DNA of 20,385 nucleotides from a virus. The stretch covers positions 1 to 20,385 of the IMG/VR virus record IMGVR_UViG_3300026197_000016, one strand, 5' to 3'. A program made the translations under genes and the position numbers. Positions 13,756 through 20,385 of the stretch are shown piece after piece. Within the stretch, counting starts at the first letter, position 1, and each line of letters opens with the position of its first letter. The notes beneath the pieces are model-generated. The model made no database searches. It was not told the origin of the DNA and saw only the letters and a list, made by a program, of their open reading frames with translations.

Positions 13756-16700
13756 ACAAGTAGGCGTACAGGTTGGAGGTAACGCCGCAGGCTTTAATAG
13801 TGCCATAATGGGCGCGCAGCGTAAGCTCAGTACGTTCAAAAAAGCTGCCCTGGGCGTTACCGCCGCCGTTGGAATTGCAGCTGGCGCAATGGGCGCTAAG
13901 AGTGTTTCTGCAGCTGCTGACTTCCAAGGCGCAATGACAGAATCCGTTGCTATAATGGATAATGTTTCCGACAGTATGCGCAATGACCTGGCCGAAGCCG
14001 CCCGGGAAGTTGGCCGAACCACAAAGTTTAGCGCCACAGAAGCGGCCGAAAGTATATATTACCTGGCCAGTGCTGGCATGGATGCCGCGGAATCGGAAGC
14101 CTACCTGGCAGATATGGCCAAGTTTGCCCAGGCAGGTAACTTTGATATGGCAAAGGCCACAGAACTGGCCACCGATGCCAATAGCGCCCTGGGCCGACAA
14201 ATAGACCAGATGCCCGCCCTTATGGATTCCCTGGTACAAGCGGAATCCGATGCCAACGCAACCACAGAGCAGTTTTCCGAAGCCTTAACCAACAAAGCAG
14301 CCCCGGCAATGAACCGCCTTGGAATTGGCATGAACGAAGGTATAGCTTTGTTGGAAGTATTTGCAGATGCCGGGCTTAAAGGACGGCGCGCAGGAACCAT
14401 CATGGCCAGGACTCTAGAGGGCCTGGAAAAACGCGCCCGGAAGAACAGCGATGTATTTAAAGAATTGGGCGTACAGGTGTATGACCAAAACGGTGAAATG
14501 CGCAGCACAATAGATATAGTAAAAGACCTGGAAAACGCCTTCGAGGGCATGAGTACGCAGGAAAGACAGGCTGCGCTGGAAAAAATGGGCTTTAACGACA
14601 GGGCAATGCAAGGGCTTGACTTGCTTTTGGGCAATTCCGAAGCCCTGGAAGAATATTACAAAAAGCAAAAACAGGCAGGCGGCAAAGTTGACGAAGTTGC
14701 CAGCAAGCAGATGCAACACTTCAACGCCCAGATGGGCCTGATGGGCGATAACATAAACGATATATTTATTGGAATTGGGAACAAAATGCTGCCCGGCTTA
14801 ACCGATCTACTTAAAAACGGCCTTGTACCAACAACCCAGGAACTCTCTAAAATAGTTGAAGAATCCGACAGCTTTATAGGCTTTTTAGACAAAGCAAGTG
14901 AACAATGGCTGCCAGGCATGAACACAGAATTTAAGCGCCTTTGGAATGAAGGTGGCGGCAACTTTGTCGGTATGTTGCGGCAAGTAGGCCGCGAGCAGCC
15001 AGCTTTCCAGGGCGCGCTTAACGCAGTTGCCGGCGGCATTGAAGCCGTTGCGAACTGGTTTGATAGAGTAGACTGGCAGCACCAAAAAGAACAAGCCCTG
15101 AACATGGCCGGCGATGTTGGAGAGGAATTTAGCGCCCTGGGCCAGACAATTTCTGACGCTTTGGGCAACCTTACAGGGTTTGAACCAAAGGCCGGCATAG
15201 ACTTTAAGTGGGATATTGAAACCGGCCTTGGAGAAGCGCTGGAAAAAGAATTTGGCATTGGTCAACAAGAAGCCGGCACGGCGGCAGCTGGCATACGCAG
15301 CGCGGTATTTGCTTTCATAACGGGCGGCACAGGCAGCGTATTCCTGGGGGCTTTGGCCGCCACAGTGGGCGTAAACCTGGCCGCAGAGCCGACAGTTAAG
15401 TTTGCCAGTGACCTAAAAACCGCGGTTATGAGCAATAAATCCGCGGAAGAACTAAAAAATCAAGGCGTTGATTTTGGCAACTTGCCCTTTGACGTCTGGC
15501 CGGTTGTTAAGTTCGGCCGCAATATCAGAAAGGCAGTGCAAGAAGAGGACACCTGGCAAACCCTTAAAGAAGTTGATATGCCGGGCAAGTTAGATTTAAT
15601 TATTGACCCCGTAATTGGCTTTTCACAAAAGCTTGCGGCAGCTGCAAAAAGCAGCCAGCCGGTTGAGGACTTCCAGCAAATTGATCTTGGGGCCATAGAC
15701 GTTTTAATAGACCCGCAAATAGAATTCGGTCAAGATTTAGCGACCGCGGCAAAAAGCACAAAGCCCATGAAAAGCCTGGTTGATGTTGGAATAGAACATC
15801 CTGTCAAATTAACGCTGGGCCTGGCAGGGGCCGGTGCAGGAATTTGGTGGGCCGGCGGTAAGGCCGCCGCTGCGGCAAAAGGCGCGGCCGGTTTGGTTTC
15901 CACTATTGTTTCTACCATACCAGCCACGTTAGCCCTGGGGGCTTTGGCAGCAACCGCAACTATAGGAATTACCATTTTAGATAAAAAGATAACTTCCGAG
16001 GAAACCGAATATGACGACTTTGCAGGCTGGGCCGAAAAGACGTTTGAAACCGAAATGCCGGACAGCATGGAACATACCGTAAACCAAATATGGCTGCAAG
16101 CAAAGCAGTTAAGCCTTAAGCAAATTTTCCAGGATATTTCTGATGCCTGGGAAACCTGGGAAAACGAAGGCCCGCCCTGGTCAAATATCAATTGGAACGA
16201 AACTTTTCACCCACCGGATTGGGCGCAGGATATTAACTGGGGCGAAATACCTTGGATGGATATTATAAATCCATTTCAAAAAGATGACTGGCCCGACGTA
16301 ATATCTGATTGGCCAGGATGGGATGCAGTTGCAAAAATTGGTAGCCTGGGCAAAAGCGCCTGGAAAACTTACGTTGGATGGCCAGGCTGGAAAACCCTTG
16401 ATGACTGGATTTTCCCCGAATGGGGCAAACTGGCAGACATAGATAACGTAAATTGGAAACAATTTACCAAGTTTGAGGGCTGGGCAAACTTACTCGAAAG
16501 TGTAACCTGGCCCGGCTGGGGTGAGCTATTCCCGGAACTGGCAAGCGTTGACTGGCAGAAGTGGACGACTTTTACCGGGTGGGCAAATTACATAGAAGCA
16601 AACTGGCCCGGCTGGAAAGAGCTTTTTGGCATCAACCAGATTGATTGGAATAAATGGACAAGTTTTAAGGGCTGGGCAAACCTGGTAGGCGATTTTGACA

Positions 16701-17797
16701 AGTGGCCGGGCTGGGATTGGGCCAACGTAGGCCCGCTTAAGCTGGGTGACTGGGTAGAAATTGCCTGGAATAAAGCAGCCGAAAAGTGGCCCGGCTGGGA
16801 AACCGTAATTGGCACAGTTGATCCCTTTAACCTGCGCGACAAAGTAAAGAAAGTAGGCAAAAACGCCTGGAAAAAATTGATGAACTGGCAGGGTTGGGAG
16901 ATTGCGGGCATTGACCAAATTGACTGGAAGCAATACACCATTTTTAAAGGCTGGAAACAATACATTGACGCCCAATGGCAGGGCTGGAAGCAATTATTTG
17001 GAATTAAGAAAATAGACTGGGCCAGCTTAACAACCTTTGACGGCTGGCAGCAATTATTTAAAGATGCTGAATGGCCGGGCTGGCAGGCGCTTTTCCCGAA
17101 GTTGTCAAAAGTTGATTGGGGTAAATTTGCCAGCTTTGACGGTTGGAAAGAAATCTTTGCTGATGTTCAATGGCCGGGCTGGGCAAACTGGATAGACCCC
17201 GTTGACAGCTGGAAAGATTTAATTGGCTGGGATAACTGGAAATCAATCTTTCCGGAATGGCCGGGCTGGGATACTTTTATGAACTTAACCCCAAAAATCA
17301 ATTTTGGTATAGATGTGCCAGATCTGCCGCCCTGGTTACAATGGATTTGGAACAACGCCCGCGGGGCCTTTGGGGCTGCCGTGAACAGAATTTGGGGCGG
17401 TGGCGGGAATAACAACAACAATGACCAAGGCGAAGGCCACCAAAGCGGAACGCCATGGACAGGTTCTGGGCCGCGCGACCAAATTGCCGGATTCGTCCAC
17501 AACCAAGAAGCCGTAATTCCTTCAAACGTACTTAGAGGCGGCCCAGGGCCTATCCTTGATTTCCTTGGGTATAACCCCGGCCAGGGCAGCCTGAACCAAG
17601 AATCCGGGCGAATTGCCGGCAAATTAGACAAAATAGAGCAAAACACTGCCAAAGTTGTGGAAAAATTAGAGGCAGTGGCCGGCGGTGATGGCGGCCAGAT
17701 TACAGTTGATATTAACGGCATTACCAGCCTGGAAGAAGTGCTGGCCAGGATAACCGAAGAATGGGATGACCAGCGCAGAGCAAAGGGGGTAGCATAA
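13742..17797 (+). CDS. Tail tape measure protein with Trp-rich repeat array
   Basis: 1351 residues. The N-terminus (about 1-380) is TP901/phage-tail-minor type: a hydrophobic start, then ADFQGAMTESVAIMDNVSDS, AESIYYLASAGMDAAES and a long helical region with GIGMNEGIALLEVFADAGLKG. Hydrophobic, membrane-like stretches lie around residues 520-548 and 690-746. Residues about 543-681 contain imperfect repeats of about 36. From 857 to 1176 there is an array of WPGW/WQGW repeats. The end has a Gly/Asn linker (GGGGNNNNND) and a typical C-terminal block VHNQEAVIPSNVLRGGPGP. GAGAGGGTGA precedes the ATG. By the usual 1.5 angstrom per residue the tail would be near 200 nm if the whole chain is extended. 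Confidence 0.9.
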   Translation: MAETKQVGVQVGGNAAGFNSAIMGAQRKLSTFKKAALGVTAAVGIAAGAMGAKSVSAAADFQGAMTESVAIMDNVSDSMRNDLAEAAREVGRTTKFSATEAAESIYYLASAGMDAAESEAYLADMAKFAQAGNFDMAKATELATDANSALGRQIDQMPALMDSLVQAESDANATTEQFSEALTNKAAPAMNRLGIGMNEGIALLEVFADAGLKGRRAGTIMARTLEGLEKRARKNSDVFKELGVQVYDQNGEMRSTIDIVKDLENAFEGMSTQERQAALEKMGFNDRAMQGLDLLLGNSEALEEYYKKQKQAGGKVDEVASKQMQHFNAQMGLMGDNINDIFIGIGNKMLPGLTDLLKNGLVPTTQELSKIVEESDSFIGFLDKASEQWLPGMNTEFKRLWNEGGGNFVGMLRQVGREQPAFQGALNAVAGGIEAVANWFDRVDWQHQKEQALNMAGDVGEEFSALGQTISDALGNLTGFEPKAGIDFKWDIETGLGEALEKEFGIGQQEAGTAAAGIRSAVFAFITGGTGSVFLGALAATVGVNLAAEPTVKFASDLKTAVMSNKSAEELKNQGVDFGNLPFDVWPVVKFGRNIRKAVQEEDTWQTLKEVDMPGKLDLIIDPVIGFSQKLAAAAKSSQPVEDFQQIDLGAIDVLIDPQIEFGQDLATAAKSTKPMKSLVDVGIEHPVKLTLGLAGAGAGIWWAGGKAAAAAKGAAGLVSTIVSTIPATLALGALAATATIGITILDKKITSEETEYDDFAGWAEKTFETEMPDSMEHTVNQIWLQAKQLSLKQIFQDISDAWETWENEGPPWSNINWNETFHPPDWAQDINWGEIPWMDIINPFQKDDWPDVISDWPGWDAVAKIGSLGKSAWKTYVGWPGWKTLDDWIFPEWGKLADIDNVNWKQFTKFEGWANLLESVTWPGWGELFPELASVDWQKWTTFTGWANYIEANWPGWKELFGINQIDWNKWTSFKGWANLVGDFDKWPGWDWANVGPLKLGDWVEIAWNKAAEKWPGWETVIGTVDPFNLRDKVKKVGKNAWKKLMNWQGWEIAGIDQIDWKQYTIFKGWKQYIDAQWQGWKQLFGIKKIDWASLTTFDGWQQLFKDAEWPGWQALFPKLSKVDWGKFASFDGWKEIFADVQWPGWANWIDPVDSWKDLIGWDNWKSIFPEWPGWDTFMNLTPKINFGIDVPDLPPWLQWIWNNARGAFGAAVNRIWGGGGNNNNNDQGEGHQSGTPWTGSGPRDQIAGFVHNQEAVIPSNVLRGGPGPILDFLGYNPGQGSLNQESGRIAGKLDKIEQNTAKVVEKLEAVAGGDGGQITVDINGITSLEEVLARITEEWDDQRRAKGVA
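15370..15785 (+). repeat. Imperfect 36-residue repeats in the tape measure protein
   Basis: Residues about 543-681 contain four related units. Each has a strand like 'D/EPxVxFxxxL' followed by a helix with Ala/Lys and a turn before the next 'VD/ID'. Examples of the core are EPTVKFASDLKTA, WPVVKFGRNIRKA, DPVIGFSQKLAAAA and DPQIEFGQDLATAA. Divergence is high; this is seen in protein rather than DNA. Confidence 0.6.
16310..17269 (+). repeat. Tryptophan-rich WPGW repeat array in the tape measure protein
   Basis: Over about 320 residues (857-1176) the tetrad W-P/Q-G-W occurs eleven times (nine WPGW, two WQGW). Six FxGW motifs and several (I/V)(D/N)W(K/Q/N)K(W/F/Y)T-like strands alternate with it. 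A typical unit is 'xWPGWxxLFxxxxxIDWxKWTxFxGWxxx', about 28 residues. At DNA level the core TGGCCCGGCTGG or close variants recurs. Function unknown. Confidence 0.85.
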
Positions 17798-17799
17798 AT

Positions 17800-18360
17800 A
17801 TGGCACATAATTTTACGCTAGGCAGCAAAACTAACGAAGATTTGAATATTTCTATGCTAAACTCACCGCGGGAAGCCTTGCCTGAGGTCATAGGCAAAAT
17901 AGAGGAAAACCACAACCGCCCGGGCGGCCATGACTACGGCGGGGATTATGCGGGCTTGATAATCAAGCTGGAATGTTATTTCACAAGGGCCGGTCATGAG
18001 GAAAACTTGCAAGAGGATATTCGGGCTTTAACAGACCATTTAACAAACAATGAAGGCAGGCCCCGGGAGATGGATTTAACCTTTCCAGCAGAGCCCAATA
18101 AGACCTATTCAATTAGATATGACGGCAGTGGATTGCAAGTTGAGCGCGGTTTAAGCAGCAACCAGGGGGAGTTCACTTTAACACTAATTGCGGTTGACCC
18201 GCGCGCAAAAGCACCAGAGGATAAAATTACACAGAACGTGTCTAGCTCGCCAGAGAAAATTGAACTGGTCAATAGTGGCAATATAAACACGCCATTTAAG
18301 ATGGAAGTCACTAATAAAGGCGACAGCCAAATTAGTGGCATAACGATAGAACTCATGTAG
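17800..18360 (+). CDS. Distal tail (Dit)-like protein
   Basis: 186 residues, starting 3 bases after the tape measure stop. Position right behind the tape measure gene is that of Dit, the hub at the tail tip. The sequence shows an N-terminal strand (MAHNFTLGSKTNEDLNISML), a DYGGDYAGLIIKLECYFTRA strand block, a helix (EENLQEDIRALTDHLTNNEG), a PNKTYSIRYDGSGLQVE strand and FTLTLIAVDPRAK, followed by a short C-terminal beta part. This is the N-terminal Dit ring-domain order (strand-helix-strand-strand). The C-terminal extension is short (about 45 residues), so no large carbohydrate-binding insertion is present. Confidence 0.72.
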   Translation: MAHNFTLGSKTNEDLNISMLNSPREALPEVIGKIEENHNRPGGHDYGGDYAGLIIKLECYFTRAGHEENLQEDIRALTDHLTNNEGRPREMDLTFPAEPNKTYSIRYDGSGLQVERGLSSNQGEFTLTLIAVDPRAKAPEDKITQNVSSSPEKIELVNSGNINTPFKMEVTNKGDSQISGITIELM

Positions 18361-18372
18361 AGGAGTGGTATC

Positions 18373-18762
18373 ATGGCTTTTTCAGATTATTTGGCCAACA
18401 ATGTATTGGATGAAATCTATAATCAGGGGGATTTTACCCCACCAAGTTCTCTATACGTTGCGCTTTATACGGACGACCCGGGTGATGACGACACTGGCAC
18501 AGAAGTGGACGCCCCAAATTACAACAGGCAGGAATGTACGACCGCTTTTTCCGCGGCGTCCAGTCGTAGCGTAGAAAACGATACGGAGATATTATTTGCT
18601 GAAGCCGGGGAAAGTTGGGGGTTAGTAACCCACGTTGGAATACGGGATGCCGCAACAGGCGGTAACCTTTTAGATCACGGGGCTCTTCCAGTTGAGAAGC
18701 AGGTTGATGAAGGGGACCAGCTCCGCTTGAAACCGGGCGATATTGTTTCTTCTTTGAGCTAA
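18373..18762 (+). CDS. Tail tip/fibre-associated protein (small appendage family)
   Basis: 129 residues, with AGGAGTGG as RBS. It follows a well-recognised phage pattern: SDYLANNVLDEIYNQGDFTPP, SLYVALYTDDPGDDDTGTEV, then PNYNRQ at around 49-54, a WGLVTHVGIRDAATGGNLLD segment (around 81-100), and a C-terminal GDQLRLKPGDIVSSL strand. Members occur in tail-fibre regions of many phages, and the motif 'YvaLyT.dP...dtGtEv....Y.R' is characteristic. The exact role is unknown; assembly or attachment of the adhesin is likely from its place next to the DGR target gene. Confidence 0.7.
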   Translation: MAFSDYLANNVLDEIYNQGDFTPPSSLYVALYTDDPGDDDTGTEVDAPNYNRQECTTAFSAASSRSVENDTEILFAEAGESWGLVTHVGIRDAATGGNLLDHGALPVEKQVDEGDQLRLKPGDIVSSLS

Positions 18763-18772
18763 GGGAGGCAAA

Positions 18773-20287
18773 ATGACTAAACCATACAAAACTAATAACG
18801 CTGTAAAGGCTGATTTAAACTCAGACTTTGCCCACGGGACCGACACCAAAATTACCCCTTCCAGCACAGCGGACTTCCCGGATGAAGGCGGCTACATTAT
18901 GGTAGAAGACGGGGTGGAGTGGGCAATCTACGAGTACACAGGCATATCCGGGGGCGACCTCACAGGATTACAGCAAGGACAAACACGCAACGAATCAACC
19001 TCTAGTCATACCTTTTCGAGTTCCGACAGTACAGTACACCTACGGGTAACAGCTGGATACCTCAATGACGTAATAGATAGGTTAAGCGATGCGCAGATTT
19101 TAGGTATAGAATTTAATCAAACCCAAGACACCTGGCAACGTATAGATCAGTTCGGCAACGCAGTAGAGCGGACAACAGGAGAACTCGCTGAAATGCCTCT
19201 TTTTAACGAGATAACGCGGGTAGTGTTAGACAGCAACGGTAATGAGGTAGCAGAATGGGAAGACGACGATTATTCCCACGCCCCTGCGGATAAATCCCAT
19301 AACGTCTTTGCTAGGTTTGGAAAACGCTGGCAGAGGCGAGAAGTGGTGACTGAGGGCGGCGATAGGATATTCCGCTGGTGGCTGGCGAACTACTCGGCAA
19401 GTGGATTTTCTCTGAATCCTACTTTTAAGTACGGCGGCAGTGAGCGCCAGTACGCTTATATCGGAGCTTACAACGCTTGTGCGTATTCTGACGATGGAGG
19501 AACAACCTGGTATTTAGGTTCACGTTCAGGCGTTACTCCAGCTCACGGAAATGGCGATTATTCAGGCTTAGACGGAAACACATTAAGCCACTTTGACATT
19601 GAGGAAGCTCGTCAGTATGCTCAAAATATAGGAACTGGATTCCAGCTATACTTACCATGGACACGTGGTCTCTATACGCTTATGAATCTGATATACTGGG
19701 GAGCACCAGACCTACAAAGTCTACTGGGGCGAGGAGTTGTTGATCTAGCAAGCGGTACTGGCTATGCGGGCAAGGACACAGGAGCGGATAGTATAGATAG
19801 TCAAATAGACAATCCAACTTTAACTGGCACAGGGACAGGCACGGATGGGGAGACGCCAATCTGCTCGTTAGGAGTCTCTTCGCCTTACGGTTTAATCTGG
19901 GAATTTATCGACGGTTACGAAGCTGTAGACGCGGGATATAGAATTTTATCAAGGGATAGCTTTAGCGGAATCGGGCCACCTAACTGGACGTCCTCAGATT
20001 ATGAAGTTAGTTCGGCAAGCCCCTTAACCGACGACGATGGATATATTAGCGACCTGGAAGATGAGGAACTATTGAATCTGCTGTTTATCCCCAAGGCAAC
20101 AGCTGGGAGCGATTCAACGTACATACCAGACTATCTATACAGCCACGATTCAGGCGAGAATAATATCTTGCTATCGGGCGGCAACTGGGATGATGGCTCG
20201 CAGGCGGGTCTCAGCTTCCTGCTTTCGCCTGACGTCGTCGGGTCTTCGAACCGCACTTACGGCGCTCGCCTGGAGTTCATCGGTTAA
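18773..20287 (+). CDS. DGR-diversified tail adhesin (C-type-lectin-like target protein)
   Basis: 504 residues, with GGGAGG upstream. Residues 1-90 are a small beta module; a helical/linker part follows (TAGYLNDVIDRLSDAQ, around 92-107). From about 180 it follows the pattern of known DGR target proteins: NVFARFGKRW, YAYIGAYNACAYSDDGG, SRSGVTPAHG, a helix HFDIEEARQYAQNIGTGFQL, WTRGLYTLMNLIYWGAPDLQ, GRGVVDLASGTG, then a GLIWEFIDGYEAVD block. The end is the variable region: NILLSGGNWDDGSQAGLSF then SSNRTYGARLEFIG (464-504). This fold displays varied residues for receptor binding. Codon usage here is less GGC/GCC-rich than in the head genes, hinting at separate origin. Confidence 0.9.
   Translation: MTKPYKTNNAVKADLNSDFAHGTDTKITPSSTADFPDEGGYIMVEDGVEWAIYEYTGISGGDLTGLQQGQTRNESTSSHTFSSSDSTVHLRVTAGYLNDVIDRLSDAQILGIEFNQTQDTWQRIDQFGNAVERTTGELAEMPLFNEITRVVLDSNGNEVAEWEDDDYSHAPADKSHNVFARFGKRWQRREVVTEGGDRIFRWWLANYSASGFSLNPTFKYGGSERQYAYIGAYNACAYSDDGGTTWYLGSRSGVTPAHGNGDYSGLDGNTLSHFDIEEARQYAQNIGTGFQLYLPWTRGLYTLMNLIYWGAPDLQSLLGRGVVDLASGTGYAGKDTGADSIDSQIDNPTLTGTGTGTDGETPICSLGVSSPYGLIWEFIDGYEAVDAGYRILSRDSFSGIGPPNWTSSDYEVSSASPLTDDDGYISDLEDEELLNLLFIPKATAGSDSTYIPDYLYSHDSGENNILLSGGNWDDGSQAGLSFLLSPDVVGSSNRTYGARLEFIG
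20162..20287 (+). repeat. DGR variable repeat (VR)
   Basis: The 3' end of the adhesin gene, starting at AAT of residue 464. Its first 18 bases match the downstream template copy at 16 positions. Adenine is rare here (about 16 of the last 116 bases), as expected after repeated adenine replacement. The right border, where the initiation-of-mutagenic-homing element would lie, cannot be fixed because the template copy is cut off. Confidence 0.8.
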
Positions 20288-20367
20288 CGGGATACAGAAT
20301 GCAGTTGGAAGTGTTAATCAATATGGCAAATTTTAATCAGGGTAGTACGGAGTTAGGGTATATAGGC

Positions 20368-20385
20368 AATATCTTGCAATCAGGC
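20368..20385 (+). repeat. Start of DGR template repeat (TR), cut by the window end
   Basis: AATATCTTGCAATCAGGC matches 20162-20179 (AATATCTTGCTATCGGGC). The two differences are A to T (20378 versus 20172) and A to G (20382 versus 20176), each with A in this copy. Homology begins abruptly at this base; the 80 bases between the adhesin stop and this point (20288-20367) show no convincing gene. Only 18 bases are visible. Confidence 0.75.

Noticed and set aside
16310-17269. CRISPR-like or non-coding tandem repeat array
   Set aside because: The periodicity is at protein level within one open reading frame, with degenerate DNA and no constant spacers.
18365-18574. 69-codon + strand frame in front of the appendage gene
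   Set aside because: It overlaps almost entirely with the well-matched 129-residue gene at 18373 and has no recognisable features.
20299-20385. Open frame from ATG 20299 (or 20323) to the window end
   Set aside because: No good RBS, and the frame runs into the template repeat; probably non-coding leader of the DGR template RNA, though a gene cannot be excluded with the end missing.

Overview
The window is the packaging, head and tail region of a long-tailed, siphovirus-like double-stranded DNA phage or prophage. Every supported gene is on the + strand. Strong GGAGG/GAGGTGA-type ribosome binding sites, frequent ATGA stop/start overlaps and heavy use of ATA and AGG codons point to a Gram-positive, Firmicutes-type host. 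Many proteins are rich in Asp and Glu, which would suit a salt-adapted anaerobe. The host is an inference. There are no integration, lysis, replication, tRNA or CRISPR features.

Layout. Bases 1-2090 hold small accessory genes: the end of an unknown gene, a 38-residue zinc-ribbon protein, a small unknown protein, a probable PD-(D/E)XK-type nuclease and a Gp37/Gp68-type radical SAM protein, then two doubtful tiny ORFs. Bases 2092-3889 encode the terminase small and large subunits. A hairpin and a good sigma-A-type promoter follow (3862-3923), apparently splitting packaging from structural transcription. Bases 3969-10108 are the head module: DUF1073-type portal, MuF-type minor head protein, a beta-rich unknown, a DUF2213-type protease fused to an acidic scaffold, a putative decoration protein and the major capsid protein. 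Bases 10169-11937 carry connector and completion genes, including an HK97-gp10-like protein whose motifs are in circularly permuted order. Bases 11930-18360 are the tail module: tube protein with an inserted beta domain, tail assembly chaperone with a classic A AAA AAG -1 frameshift site, a 1351-residue tape measure protein with a long Trp-rich repeat array, and a distal tail protein. Bases 18373-20287 are the tip genes.

The most notable system is at the right edge: a diversity-generating retroelement (DGR). The 504-residue protein at 18773-20287 has a C-type-lectin-like DGR target C-terminus ending in a variable repeat (VR). A second copy of the start of that repeat lies 206 bp downstream (20368-20385), cut by the window end. 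The two copies match at 16 of 18 positions, and both mismatches are at adenines of the downstream copy, which is the DGR template-repeat signature. The reverse transcriptase and accessory gene would lie beyond the window.

How the genes work together: the terminase fills the prohead through the portal; protease and scaffold direct capsid assembly; the connectors close the head; the chaperone pair and tape measure build the tube; the distal tail protein and the next two gene products form the tip, where the DGR would diversify the host-contacting surface.
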